NCBI RefSeq assembly: GCF_009730335.1
Contig: NZ_CP046315.1
Location: 1-64,000, forward strand
DNA length: 64,000 bases
Reading direction: 5' to 3'
Source: Schaalia odontolytica
GTDB lineage: Bacteria; Actinomycetota; Actinomycetes; Actinomycetales; Actinomycetaceae
Each line of letters begins with the position of its first letter. Within the stretch, counting starts at the first letter, position 1. Position numbers and translations under genes: made by a program. Shown in pieces: positions 49,250 to 58,146 of this stretch. The notes beneath the pieces were generated by a model. The model saw nothing but the letters and a program-made list of their open reading frames with translations. It had not been told where the DNA came from and searched no databases.

Positions 49250-50590
49250 TCAGTGACGAGCGTTGCCACGGCGGCGGGCGGAGCGGCGCACGCGGATACC
49301 GGAGGTGATGGGGTCAACGTCGTTGAACTGACGCGGGGACAGCTCGTAGTCGACACGGCGCGCGGGCTCGGGCTCGAAGGCCTGCGGGAGGGGGCGCTGC
49401 GGGCGCGCGCCCTGTCGCGAGGTGGCGCGCTGCGGGAACGCGGGCGGCGCGGGGATCGGCGCGGGCGACTCTTCGACGGGTGCGGGTACGGCCTGCACGA
49501 CGGGGGCCGGCGGCTCCGTGGGCGCGGGCGCGGTGACGGGCTCCGCAGGACGAGGCCGGGGCGCGCTAGCGCGCAGCGGCTGAGCCACGGGGCGGCCGGG
49601 CTGCGCGGGCGTGTAGAGGCCTTCGGGCACGGACGCGGCGGGGCGCACGTGGACGGGGCGAATCTGGGGGACGGTGCGCGTGATGGGACCGCGCGTCGTG
49701 CTCGGCAAGACCGCCTGCAGGACGGGGGCGGCGCTACGGTAGGGCGGCTGCGAGACGGGGGCAGCGGGTTGGAGCGAGGAGCCCGCGGGGATGTCTGCGG
49801 GGTTGTCGGCGTTGCCGGACACACGCTCGGAGAAGGGGCGTCCTGCTCGACGAGGCAGGGGCGAGACCTCGGTGCCACGGTGACTGATCCGACCGTGCTG
49901 GGGAGGCACCGGGAAGGCTTCAGAGCGAGGGTTTTCGTCGGAAGGAGCGGGAGCGGCCGGCGCGGCCGGAGCCTCGGGGGTGACGAGCTGCGCGGGAACG
50001 CCCTCATCGTGGCTGGCTTCCTCGTGGACCTGGTCGGGGGCCTCGTCTTCCTCGTAGGGGACGACGATGGGCGCGACCAGGTCGCTGGGCTCGTGGACGG
50101 GAGCTTGGACGACGGGCATCTCGTCGGGCGTGCGACAGCTGAGGAAGAAGGAGCGCAGCTGCATGGCGGCCTCTTGGGCGAGGACACCGCCGATGACCTC
50201 GGTCGGGTGCGGCATGCGGGCGTCGCGCAGGACATCGCGTAGGGATCCGGCGGCGCCAGCCTTGGGGTCCCAGGCGCCGAAGACGACGCGATCAATGCGA
50301 GAGGCGAGAATCGCGCCCGCACACATCGTGCAGGGCTCAAGGGTGACGATGAGCGTGCAGCCCGTCAAGCGCCAGGTACCCCTGGCGCGGCCGGCCTCAC
50401 GCAGAGCGACGATTTCGGCGTGACCTGCGGGATCATGGTTAGCCTCGCGACAGTTCCACCCACGTCCGATGATGCGGCCGTTTTCGTCGACGATGACGGC
50501 TCCGACGGGAACGTCCCCCGTTTCGCGGGCGCGGTTGGCCAGGAAGAGGGCCTTGCCCATTGCTTCGCGGTACTGCTCATTCACGGTCAC
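49250..50590 (-). CDS. tadA: tRNA adenosine deaminase with a long Pro-rich extension
   Basis: 446 residues. Residues 1 to about 155 are a complete TadA: VPVGAVIVDENGRIIGRGWN, AGHAEIVALREA (zinc His and catalytic Glu) and LEPCTMCAGAI (zinc cysteines). It converts A34 to inosine in tRNA-Arg(ACG), whose gene lies at 57698. The remaining ~290 residues are low complexity, rich in Pro, Ala and Arg, ending in basic VRRSARRRGNARH. Normal TadA proteins are about 150-170 residues. The extension looks disordered and could contact RNA or another protein. Confidence 0.88.
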   Translation of the reverse strand: MTVNEQYREAMGKALFLANRARETGDVPVGAVIVDENGRIIGRGWNCREANHDPAGHAEIVALREAGRARGTWRLTGCTLIVTLEPCTMCAGAILASRIDRVVFGAWDPKAGAAGSLRDVLRDARMPHPTEVIGGVLAQEAAMQLRSFFLSCRTPDEMPVVQAPVHEPSDLVAPIVVPYEEDEAPDQVHEEASHDEGVPAQLVTPEAPAAPAAPAPSDENPRSEAFPVPPQHGRISHRGTEVSPLPRRAGRPFSERVSGNADNPADIPAGSSLQPAAPVSQPPYRSAAPVLQAVLPSTTRGPITRTVPQIRPVHVRPAASVPEGLYTPAQPGRPVAQPLRASAPRPRPAEPVTAPAPTEPPAPVVQAVPAPVEESPAPIPAPPAFPQRATSRQGARPQRPLPQAFEPEPARRVDYELSPRQFNDVDPITSGIRVRRSARRRGNARH

Positions 50591-50797
50591 CCTCCTAGCT
50601 TACCGGCCAAACGACTGTTGGGGTAGTTGGAGTCCACAGTGACTCATGGTGCGCGTGTGACGAATGAGTTTGACACGAGGCCCAACACGCTGCCGATCCG
50701 GGCCGCCGACCGGCGCAGCGGAAGCGACGAGGAGACCCCGGCCTCGTCTTCGACACACTGGATGCGCGGCAGCGGACGAACAAGGTAGCCTATAACC

Positions 50798-51436
50798 ATG
50801 CGCCTCCACGTAGCTCATCACCCCCTGATCACCCATAAGCTCACCGTCCTGCGCGATCGCGAAACGCCGTCGGCGACGTTCCGCCAGCTCGTGGACGAAC
50901 TGGTCACCCTGCTCGCCTACGAGGCGACGCGCGAAGTGGCCGTCACCGAGACCCCCATCCAGACCCCGGTCGCCCCCACCGTCGGCCTCAAGCTCTCCGA
51001 GCCTCGCCCGATCGTGGTCCCCGTCCTGCGCGCAGGCCTGGGCATGCTCGAGGGCATGACCCGTATGCTGCCCACCGCCGAGGTCGGCTTCCTGGGCATG
51101 CGCCGCGACGACGACACCCTCGAGATCGAGACCTACGCGAACCGCCTGCCGGACGACCTGTCGGGCCGCCAGTGCTTCGTGCTGGACCCAATGCTGGCCA
51201 CCGGCCACACCATGGTCGCCGCCACCAACTACCTCTTCGAGCGCGGCGCAAAGGACGTCACCTGCGTGTGCATCCTGGCCGCTCCGGAGGGCATCAACAC
51301 CCTTGAGGACGCGATCGGCGATCGCGCCGACGTGAACGTCGTTGTCGCTGCCGTCGACGATCACCTCAACGAGAAGTCGTACATCGTCCCCGGCCTGGGC
51401 GACGCGGGCGACCGCCTGTACGGCATCGTCGACTGA
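50798..51436 (+). CDS. upp: Uracil phosphoribosyltransferase
   Basis: 212 residues making UMP from uracil and [43 protein letters not shown] and the PRPP loop [20 protein letters not shown] are standard. Divergent from tadA with a 207-bp gap containing an intergenic 12-mer copy (50736). Works with the uracil permease at 59800. Confidence 0.97.
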   Translation: MRLHVAHHPLITHKLTVLRDRETPSATFRQLVDELVTLLAYEATREVAVTETPIQTPVAPTVGLKLSEPRPIVVPVLRAGLGMLEGMTRMLPTAEVGFLGMRRDDDTLEIETYANRLPDDLSGRQCFVLDPMLATGHTMVAATNYLFERGAKDVTCVCILAAPEGINTLEDAIGDRADVNVVVAAVDDHLNEKSYIVPGLGDAGDRLYGIVD

Positions 51437-51497
51437 CGAGGCACGCGCCCCCTCGCGCATCGCAGCGCTGGAGGATATGACGCAGCTAACGCCACAC

Positions 51498-51537
51498 GAG
51501 GGGTGGGCGCGGGACGAAAGTCTCGTGCCCACCCCTC
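51498..51537 (+). terminator. Terminator after upp
   Basis: GAGGGGTGGGC (51498-51508) and GCCCACCCCTC (51527-51537) form a perfect 11-bp stem with an inner ACGA/TCGT pair, then GCATTTAC. Confidence 0.85.
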
Positions 51538-51677
51538 GCATTTACTCAACAATAAAGGCGCAAATTAACCATATTAGCTATTTTGGCCCATTTTCCCTGA
51601 TCACACCCGTGTGTGACCTTGAGCGCTAAGCACCCCAAGGCCTCGAAAACACCCTGCGTACATTCCATGCTTGTCAC

Positions 51678-52232
51678 ATGGCACTGATTCAGACCAATCC
51701 CAAGCGCCGCCGCTACGGCGTCGCAGCACTCGCAGGTGTTCTCGGCGGCATCGTCTCCGCGATCGTGAAGTTCGGCTGGGAGGTGCCGCTGCCTCCGCGT
51801 ACGCCCGAGCGCAACGCCACCAACCCGCCCCAGGAACTGCTCCAACAGCTGGGCCTCCCGGAGAGCGTCACCCACCTGTCCTACACCTACAACGGTAACG
51901 AAGGACTCCCCTGGGTTTCCTTCATCGTCCACTTCGCGTTCTCGATCGGCTTCGCGGTTCTCTACTGTGTGCTGGCCGAGCGCTTCCCACAAATCAAGCT
52001 CTGGCAGGGTGCTGCCTTCGGCATCTTCGTCTACGTGGCCTTCCACGTCATCCTTATGCCGCTGATGGGCACCGTCCCGGCACCCTGGAACCAGCCTTTC
52101 GCGGAGCACTTCTCCGAGTTCTTCGGCCACATCATCTGGCTGTGGACTATTGAAGTCTTCCGCCGCGACATGCGTAACCGCATCACGCACGAGCCGGACG
52201 CCGAGTTCCCGCTCGAGTCTCGCACCAACTGA
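51678..52232 (+). CDS. YagU family inner membrane protein (DUF1440)
   Basis: 184 residues with about four membrane segments. ALAGVLGGIVSAIVKFGWEV, PPRTPERNATNPPQELLQQL and WQGAAFGIFVYVAFHVILMP are YagU features; in E. coli YagU is linked to acid tolerance. ATG with no strong ribosome site. Monocistronic, closed by a 15-bp terminator. Confidence 0.85.
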   Translation: MALIQTNPKRRRYGVAALAGVLGGIVSAIVKFGWEVPLPPRTPERNATNPPQELLQQLGLPESVTHLSYTYNGNEGLPWVSFIVHFAFSIGFAVLYCVLAERFPQIKLWQGAAFGIFVYVAFHVILMPLMGTVPAPWNQPFAEHFSEFFGHIIWLWTIEVFRRDMRNRITHEPDAEFPLESRTN

Positions 52233-52252
52233 TCGCCGCTTGCGCGGACAGA

Positions 52253-52292
52253 CGGGTGGGCCCCGGATCCATACGGTTCCGGGGCCCACCCG
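52253..52292. terminator. Terminator after yagU
   Basis: CGGGTGGGCCCCGGA (52253-52267) pairs perfectly with TCCGGGGCCCACCCG (52278-52292), followed by TTATCT. It may also act for metQ arriving from the other side. Confidence 0.85.
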
Positions 52293-52360
52293 TTATCTAT
52301 GCGAACCTTTCGGCCCCGCGTTCCGTCAGCCTCGGCGCCAGCGCGCCCCGGCCTCGCGGA

Positions 52361-53194
52361 TCAGAACGCCGGGATGACCGAGCCGTCCGACCAGGTCTTC
52401 TCGATGTACTGCTTCACCTCATCGGAGTGCAGGAGCTTCTCGAGCTTCGCGATGGCGTCAGCCTCCTTGGAGTCGCCCTTCCAGACGAGGACGTTCACGG
52501 CCGGGTTGTCCACGGGGGACTCGACGACGAGCGCGTCACCGGAGATGGTCTTGCCACCCTCCTGGGCAAAGTTGCCGTTGATGACCGCGTAGTCGAAGTC
52601 GTCGAGCGAGCGGACCAGCTGCGGGCCCTCGACCTCACGGAAGTCGAAGTTCTTCAGCTTGGTGACGGTGTTGATGTTGACGTCGCCATCGCCCTCGGGG
52701 ATCGAGACGAGGCCCTGGGTGGCCAGGAGCTCGAGCGCGCGGGACTGGTTGGCCGTGTCGGAGATGATGCCGATCGTGCCGCCGTCGGGCAGCTCATCGA
52801 GGGACTTGTGCTTGTTGGAGAACACGCCGAGGGGCTCGAGGTGGATGCCCTCGCCGGCCTCGAAGTTGTAGCCGAACTGCTTCTCCGCGTTCTCCAGGTA
52901 GGGAACGGTCTGGTAGAAGTTGGCGTCCAGGTCGCCGTCGTTCAGTGCGGTGTTGGGCTGGACGTAGTCGGTGTACTCAACGATGTCGAGCTTGATGCCC
53001 GCGTCCGCGGCAAGGTTGTCGTTGATGTAGGTGAGGATCTTCGCGTGGGGCGAGGGGGTCGCGCCCACGGTCAGGGTGACGACGTCCGAGGAGGAGCCGG
53101 AAGCATCCGAGGAGGATGAGCCGCCGCCGCAGGCCGCCAGGCCCAGGGTGGCAACGGCCGCCAGGCCGATAGCTGCGAGAGAGCGGTGACGCAT
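52361..53194 (-). CDS. metQ: MetQ/NlpA family methionine-binding lipoprotein
   Basis: 277 residues. The lipobox LGLAAC gives a lipid-anchored protein. VGATPSPHAKILTYINDNLA, DANFYQTVPYLENAEKQFGY and FDYAVINGNFAQEGG are NlpA-family motifs. Captures methionine for MetNI. Third gene of metNIQ, 71 bp after metI. Confidence 0.93.
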   Translation of the reverse strand: MRHRSLAAIGLAAVATLGLAACGGGSSSSDASGSSSDVVTLTVGATPSPHAKILTYINDNLAADAGIKLDIVEYTDYVQPNTALNDGDLDANFYQTVPYLENAEKQFGYNFEAGEGIHLEPLGVFSNKHKSLDELPDGGTIGIISDTANQSRALELLATQGLVSIPEGDGDVNINTVTKLKNFDFREVEGPQLVRSLDDFDYAVINGNFAQEGGKTISGDALVVESPVDNPAVNVLVWKGDSKEADAIAKLEKLLHSDEVKQYIEKTWSDGSVIPAF

Positions 53195-53265
53195 GGTGTT
53201 TCTCTTTTCTTCTGCGTACTGAATGGGATGGATGGCCGAGGCCGGGGTGGCCTGACCGGGGTCTG

Positions 53266-53997
53266 TCAGCGCGCGCGGTGGTCGACCAGGCGCGAGAGGA
53301 GATCGCCGATCAGCTGGATGATCTGCACGATGATGATGATGGCGACGACGGTGGAGATCATGACGTCGTCCTGCCAGCGGTTGTAGCCGTAGTTGATGGC
53401 CATCTGGCCCAGGCCGCCGCCGCCGACGGCGCCCGCCATCGCGGAGTAGCCGATCAGGGTGATCGCCAGGGTGGTGATGGACTGGATGAGGGCCGGCATG
53501 GCCTCGCGAATGAGGACACCCCAGCGGATCTGACGGTTGGAGGCACCCATCATCTGGGCAGCCTCGATCTTGCCGGGATCGACGGCCAACAGGTTCGTCT
53601 CCACGAGGCGCGCAAAGAAGGGCGCGGAGAGGATGACGAGCGGCACGACGGTCGCAAGCGAGCCCGTGGACTTGCCAACGATCATCTTCGTGACCGGGAT
53701 CAGCATGATGATGCCGATGATGAAGGGCAGGGAGCGCACGATGTTCACGACGAAGGACACGGCCTGGTACACGCCCTTGTTCGGGGTGAGGCCGCCCTTG
53801 CCGGTCTGGACCAGGAGGAGGCCCAGGAGCGTGCCAATGATGACCGCGAAGAGCGTGGACAGGCCCGTCATCATGAGGGTCTCGAGGATTGCCGGACCGA
53901 ACTTTTCAGTGAGGGCCGGGTTGTCAAACCACGTCGGGTCGCCTTTGCCTGCGGGCAGGAGCGCCAGCGCGTGAGCGGCAGTGAGTGCGGCGGTCAT
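53266..53997 (-). CDS. metI: Methionine ABC transporter permease
   Basis: 243 residues with five or six membrane segments and the EAA loop EAAQMMGASNRQIRWGVLIR. LPFIIGIIMLIPVTKMIVGK and ITLIGYSAMAGAVGGGGLGQ are typical MetI. Overlaps metN by 4 bp. Confidence 0.95.
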   Translation of the reverse strand: MTAALTAAHALALLPAGKGDPTWFDNPALTEKFGPAILETLMMTGLSTLFAVIIGTLLGLLLVQTGKGGLTPNKGVYQAVSFVVNIVRSLPFIIGIIMLIPVTKMIVGKSTGSLATVVPLVILSAPFFARLVETNLLAVDPGKIEAAQMMGASNRQIRWGVLIREAMPALIQSITTLAITLIGYSAMAGAVGGGGLGQMAINYGYNRWQDDVMISTVVAIIIIVQIIQLIGDLLSRLVDHRAR

Positions 53998-55022
53998 TGG
54001 TCCCTCACTTCCGCGTGGACGTTGTTCTTGCGCAGCTGCTCGATGATCTTGTCAGCGTGGTACGCGGGCACGGTCAGGGCCAGGCGGCCCACCTGCACGC
54101 TCCCGAGAGACTCGAAGGTTCCCGCGGTCACGTCCGCGCCCATCGACGAGGCCAGGCGCAGGACCGTGGCCCCCGTGGGCACGCCCGGGTGCGAGGTGAA
54201 GACGACGTCGAGGAGGACGGTGCCCACCGCGTTCGGTTCGAAGCGGCCCTCGGCGGATTCCGTCGAAACCAAATCGACAACCGGCATGGGGACCAGTTCG
54301 CGGGCCAGCGGAGTTGAGGGGTCGGCCACGACCTCTTCGAGGGTGCCGGTCTGCAGGACCTGGCCGTGACCGAGGAGGGTCACGGAGTCGCAGATCTCGC
54401 GGACGACGGCCATCTCGTGGGTGATGATGACGACGGTAACGCCGGCGACGTCGCGCACGTGGCGCAGCAGCGACAGGATCTGAGCGGTCGACTCGGTGTC
54501 AAGCGCGCTGGTCGGCTCGTCACACAGGAGAACGGCGGGGTTGTCGGCCAGGGCGCGGGCGATGCCGACGCGCTGACGCTGGCCGCCCGACAGCTGGGAC
54601 GGGTAGGAATCGCCGCGGCCTTCGAGGCCCACGAGCGAGAGGAGCTCCTCAACGCGCTCACGGCGCTTCGCGGCGGGCACGCCCGCCAGCTTGAGCGGGT
54701 AGCCGATGTTGTCGGCAGCGGTGCGAGCGTCCAGGAGGTTCGCAGCCTGGAAGACCATGCCGATGCGACGACGGGCGGCGCGCAGCGCTGAACCCGTCAG
54801 GGTCGCCAGGTCGAGGCCGTCGACGACAATGTGGCCCTCGGTGGGCTTCTCCAGGGCCGTCAGACAGCGGATGAGCGTGGACTTACCGGCGCCCGAGCGG
54901 CCGACGATCCCGTGGATCGAACCGCGATCAACGTGCAGGTTCACCCCATCGAGCGCGACGACCGTGCCGCCGTTTTTCACGGGGTAGACCTTAGACACCC
55001 CGGTGAGGTCAATCATGTGCAT
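53994..55022 (-). CDS. metN: Methionine ABC transporter ATP-binding protein
   Basis: 342 residues. Walker A GRSGAGKS, signature LSGGQRQRVGIARAL, Walker B VLLCDEPTSALD, and a C-terminal NIL regulatory domain (TVLLDVVFTSHPGVPTGATV) that senses methionine. First gene of metNIQ. No SAM riboswitch could be recognised in the short leader. Confidence 0.95.
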   Translation of the reverse strand: MHMIDLTGVSKVYPVKNGGTVVALDGVNLHVDRGSIHGIVGRSGAGKSTLIRCLTALEKPTEGHIVVDGLDLATLTGSALRAARRRIGMVFQAANLLDARTAADNIGYPLKLAGVPAAKRRERVEELLSLVGLEGRGDSYPSQLSGGQRQRVGIARALADNPAVLLCDEPTSALDTESTAQILSLLRHVRDVAGVTVVIITHEMAVVREICDSVTLLGHGQVLQTGTLEEVVADPSTPLARELVPMPVVDLVSTESAEGRFEPNAVGTVLLDVVFTSHPGVPTGATVLRLASSMGADVTAGTFESLGSVQVGRLALTVPAYHADKIIEQLRKNNVHAEVRDQ

Positions 55023-55166
55023 CTCCGTTACTGGGCCGCACGGCCCGCATCATCAGCATATGAGGGCCAGCGTCGCGAGCGCTCGGAATGCTGTTACAAA
55101 ACTCCGTATCGTGGCTAAACCCTCACCCATCAGCCCGCATAGTGGCCTCAGTTGCGCGACAAACGA

Positions 55167-55538
55167 CTATCCGGCACAGGCGATGCCCGCGAGCGCAGCG
55201 CCCCACGAGGCCGCCCACGTACCGAGGGCCAGGGCGAGGCTGCGCCCCCGGAACCCGTCCGCCCACAGGGTCACCGCGTCCACGAGCGCCGTCGAAAACG
55301 TCGTGAAGCCGCCGAGGAACCCGGTCGAAACGATCGGCATGAGGCCTGCGGGCACCAGCTGAGTGGCCGCGCCGGCCAGGAAACACCCGATGACGTTGAC
55401 GACCAGGATGCCGAGCTTCGCCCCCGCCGGTTCACCCCACGACGACAGGGCGCGCTGAGTCCCTCGATCCACCCAGAAGCGGGCGCACGCACCTACCCCA
55501 CCGGCCAGGGCCACGAACAGGAAGGTCGATCCGCTCAT
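55167..55538 (-). CDS. crcB: Fluoride channel subunit CrcB (second gene)
   Basis: 123 residues, four membrane segments. ALAGGVGACARFWVDRGTQ, ILVVNVIGCFLAGAATQL and STGFLGGFTTFSTALVDAVT (the GFTTFST pore motif) identify a Fluc channel that exports fluoride. Its ATG overlaps the upstream crcB stop, typical of paired Fluc genes that form heterodimers. Confidence 0.93.
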   Translation of the reverse strand: MSGSTFLFVALAGGVGACARFWVDRGTQRALSSWGEPAGAKLGILVVNVIGCFLAGAATQLVPAGLMPIVSTGFLGGFTTFSTALVDAVTLWADGFRGRSLALALGTWAASWGAALAGIACAG

Positions 55539-56008
55539 GCTCGCCCCTCCTCACCGCTGACAGGGCGCGCGCCCAATGGGACGCACAGCCACTCCCCCAC
55601 GCGCATCCCCGCCCAGGCACAGGCACCACCCAGGGCCAGCAGGCCGAGGGACTGAGAGACGGCCTCGACAATTCCATTGAGCGAGGCGTACCCCACCGAC
55701 GCGACAATGTACGTCCCGTACGTCGTAAACGCGCCCGCAAAACCCGTGCCGACCAGGAGCTTCAGGGATTTCAGCGACGCCGCATTCCGCGATCCTCGCG
55801 CGAGGCGACCCGCCACCCACGCGGCCAGCGCGCCCAGGAGGAACGCACCCACGGCGTTAACCGTCAGCGTCGACCACGACAGGAAGAGGCCACGCACAGG
55901 CGAGGCCTTCGAGACCTCGTCCAAGCCGGCGCGCGCAGCCGTCCCCACGACCCCACCCACGAAGACCGCCAACCAGTCGGGCACCCGAAAACTCACCATG
56001 CACCCCAC
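55535..56008 (-). CDS. crcB: Fluoride channel subunit CrcB (first gene)
   Basis: 157 residues. FVGGVVGTAARAGLDEVSKA, LTVNAVGAFLLGALAAWVAG and GTGFAGAFTTYGTYIVASVG; the pore motif here is AFTTYGTY, diverged from GFTTFST, as expected for one partner of a heterodimer. A second ATG at 55999 is possible. No fluoride riboswitch is seen in the short gap before gluQRS. Confidence 0.92.
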   Translation of the reverse strand: MGCMVSFRVPDWLAVFVGGVVGTAARAGLDEVSKASPVRGLFLSWSTLTVNAVGAFLLGALAAWVAGRLARGSRNAASLKSLKLLVGTGFAGAFTTYGTYIVASVGYASLNGIVEAVSQSLGLLALGGACAWAGMRVGEWLCVPLGARPVSGEEGRA

Positions 56009-56079
56009 TGTACGCCCGCGCCGCCACCACCCGGGGAGGCGGATCCCGGGAGGCGGCCACGGCCTCGTACACTGGGCGC

Positions 56080-56994
56080 ATGACGAACACCGGACGATTC
56101 GCGCCCTCCCCCACGGGCGACTTCCACCTGGGAAACCTGCGCACCGCGATCCTCGCGTGGGCCTGGGCGCGCACGACCGGGCGACGATTCGTCCTACGCA
56201 TCGAGGACATCGACCGCGAACGCGCGGGGTCCGCTGAGCGCCAGATCGAGGACCTGGCGGCGATCGGTGTCAACTGGGACGGCGAGCCCCTCATCCAAAC
56301 CGAGCGGGCCGACGCACACGAAGCCGCCCTGGCGTCGCTGGGCGCGCGCGGACTCGTCTTCGAGTGCTACTGCACTCGCCGCGACATCCGCGAGGCCGCC
56401 TCCGCACCGCACGTCCCGCCCGGCCACTACCCGGGCACCTGCCTGACGCTGAGCGAGGCCGAGCGTTCATCCAAGCGCGCAGCTCTAGCCGCGGTGGGGC
56501 GCGCCCCCGCGCTGCGCCTGGCCGCCCCCTCGCCCGAGTGGACCGTGTTCGACGAGCTGCACGGCTCCTACACCGGGGCCGTCGACCACTTCGTCGTACG
56601 CCGCGCAGACGGCGTGCCCGCCTACAACCTGGCGGCCGTCGTCGACGACGCGTTCCAGGGCGTCGACCAGGTCGTACGCGGCTTCGACCTGCTCTCCCAG
56701 GCGCCCGCACAGGCTCAGCTCGCCCACCTGCTCGGGGCCCCCGAGCCGACGTACGCGCACGTGCCCCTCGCACTCGCACCTTCAGGGGCCCGGCTGGCCA
56801 AGCGCGACGGTGCCGTCACCCTCTCAGATCTACGAGGCCTGGGCTGGTCCACCGAGGACGTCGTTTCGTTCATCGGGATTTCCCTTGGCGTGCCCGGGGC
56901 GCGTTGCGCCTCCGACATTGCGGATGCCCTGGGGATTTCAGGGTTGCGTTCCTTGCCGACCGAGCCGTGGGTCGTGACGCCGCCCAGTTCCTGA
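56080..56994 (+). CDS. gluQRS: Glutamyl-Q tRNA(Asp) synthetase
   Basis: 304 residues. A glutamyl-tRNA synthetase catalytic core without the anticodon-binding domain: FAPSPTGDFHLGNLRTAILA (HIGH-type), RIEDIDRERAGSAERQIEDL and the KMSKS-type LAKRDGAVTLSDL. It attaches glutamate to queuosine in tRNA-Asp. The zinc-type cysteine loop is ECYCTRRDI...CL. Its start codon lies 11 bp after an intergenic 12-mer copy. Confidence 0.93.
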   Translation: MTNTGRFAPSPTGDFHLGNLRTAILAWAWARTTGRRFVLRIEDIDRERAGSAERQIEDLAAIGVNWDGEPLIQTERADAHEAALASLGARGLVFECYCTRRDIREAASAPHVPPGHYPGTCLTLSEAERSSKRAALAAVGRAPALRLAAPSPEWTVFDELHGSYTGAVDHFVVRRADGVPAYNLAAVVDDAFQGVDQVVRGFDLLSQAPAQAQLAHLLGAPEPTYAHVPLALAPSGARLAKRDGAVTLSDLRGLGWSTEDVVSFIGISLGVPGARCASDIADALGISGLRSLPTEPWVVTPPSS

Positions 56995-57061
56995 GGTTGT
57001 GGTTTGTGTGCCCTGCTGGGCCGGGCTGCTTGTGGCCCCACGGGTGTTCCGGGCTGCTCTG

Positions 57062-57164
57062 TGTGCCCGTGGGCGGCGGCCCGCCTGCTCGCCGTCCGCG
57101 CCGCGAGCTGCGCTCGGCGCGTCGTCTCGAAGCCCGGCCAGGCCCCGCCACCGCCCACGGGCAC
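57062..57164. repeat. H-family long hairpin, copy H2
   Basis: 103 nt. The outer stem GTGCCCGTGGGCGG/complement is 14 bp. The interior contains the reverse complement of the H1/H3 conserved segment (TCTCGAAGCCCGGCCAGGCC). It lies 67 bp after gluQRS. H3 carries a different outer stem with both arms changed together. Confidence 0.7.
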
Positions 57165-57220
57165 CGCAGCCACCTCAGATGAATGCGGCGACACCCTACC
57201 GGCGAGCACTTCCACCAGAT

Positions 57221-57383
57221 TGAAACCGACAGCACCTTTGCGCGGGTAAGCTCCGCTGCCGCTGAAACCCACATCACCTCTGCGCACCACGTTCGGCCGT
57301 TTCGAGCGCGTTTCTCGCTCGCAGAGGCGATGTCGGTTTCATTCAGTCGCCCACACCCCCTCGCAAAGGTGCCACCGGTTTCA
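57221..57383. repeat. Nested inverted array C (42-bp period)
   Basis: Forward units start at 57221 (TGAAACCGACAGCACCTTTG) and 57263 (TGAAACCCACATCACCTCTG). The reverse units end at 57341 and 57383, 42 bp apart. The outer pair (GCACCTTTGCG/CGCAAAGGTGC) and inner pair (CTCTGCG/CGCAGAG) each match their own partner better than each other. A weak extra forward unit starts near 57180. Confidence 0.7.
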
Positions 57384-57410
57384 TAGCGATGGCCTCCGTT
57401 GCCCCAGAAC

Positions 57411-57566
57411 GCGACAAAATTCGCCCAGCACAGCACGGATGCACCCTAGAACGCAAAAAACTCGCCCAGCGCGCTCAAAAAGCCCAGAATGAGTGGTTTT
57501 TGTCGAGCAGGGCGAGTTTTTTCGCGAGTGTACCACTGAAGGGGCAGCGTTGGGCGAACTTTGTCT
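57411..57566. repeat. Nested inverted array D (41-42-bp period)
   Basis: The outer pair GACAAAATTCGCCCA and TGGGCGAACTTTGTC encloses an inner pair AAAAAACTCGCCC and GGGCGAGTTTTTT. Forward CGCCCAG cores lie at 57422 and 57463; reverse GGCGA cores at 57511 and 57553. Same layout as array C, with an unrelated sequence. Confidence 0.65.
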
Positions 57567-57625
57567 CGGCTCAAGTGGGAACCGACTCGCTGGGACCGTG
57601 ACAGTCGCGAAATGGGCATGAAAAA

Positions 57626-57646
57626 AGCACTCCCGAAGGGAGTGCT
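57626..57646 (-). terminator. Terminator of tRNA-Arg
   Basis: AGCACTCCC-GAA-GGGAGTGCT forms a perfect 9-bp stem. On the minus strand it is followed by TTTTT from 57621-57625, a textbook intrinsic terminator. Confidence 0.88.
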
Positions 57647-57697
57647 TGGTAGAAATGCAGAACCCCCACCGATGGATCGCACCGAGGGGGGCCGCTG

Positions 57698-57770
57698 CGC
57701 GCCCGGAGGGACTCGAACCCCCAACCTTCTGAACCGTAATCAGATGCTCTATCCATTGAGCTACGGGCGC
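57698..57770 (-). tRNA. tRNA-Arg(ACG)
   Basis: Acceptor stem GCGCCCG/CGGGCGC, D-arm AGCTCAATGGATAGAGC, anticodon loop TTACGGT (ACG) and T-loop GGTTCGAGTCC on the minus strand. CCA is not encoded. A34 is the TadA target, so it reads CGU, CGC and CGA as inosine. Confidence 0.96.
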
Positions 57771-57893
57771 TTGCCGTTTGGCTGGGTATAAGCTTACACG
57801 CTCTTCACCAGGATGCAAAATCAAGAGCTATGGCTTGAACCACACCGAAGAAGTGCATCCTGCAGTCGACCAAGATCGAGCAGCATATACAAA

Positions 57894-57980
57894 GATCCTC
57901 CGCGCACCCGGCAGCGCACCCTTATCCTTGCTGCATTCCTGCCCTGGGGAGGTTCGGATGATACCGTCACGCGGAGGACC
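57894..57980 (-). ncRNA. ffs: Signal recognition particle RNA, small bacterial type
   Basis: Read on the minus strand, the ends GGTCCTCCGCG and CGCGGAGGATC pair. The apical domain CGAACCTCCCCAGGGCAGGA, continuing ATGCAGCAAGG, has the conserved GGCAGGAATGCAGCAAGG-type loop that binds Ffh. Length (about 87-97 nt) fits bacterial 4.5S RNA. It lies between tRNA-Arg and the YbaK gene. Confidence 0.88.
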
Positions 57981-58146
57981 GGACCCCAGCATACACGTTT
58001 TCGCCCCGCGCGCGCAGCTGCGAAGACCGCAACTCGCCAGCCTCACACAAACACCTCACGCGCACCGCTCACACCATGATCGTTACACACGCTTAAGGAC
58101 TGACCAGGCGCCACCAACCCACGGCGAACAGACCTACCCTGAGACC

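Noticed and set aside
48757-50340. 527-codon frame overlapping mogA and tadA
   Set aside because: Only its last ~163 codons encode the MogA fold; the rest is out of frame with tadA.
55023-55120. SAM riboswitch before metNIQ
   Set aside because: No SAM-I or SAM-II core could be recognised in the leader.
55999-56080. Fluoride riboswitch before the crcB pair
   Set aside because: The leader is too short and shows no recognisable riboswitch core.
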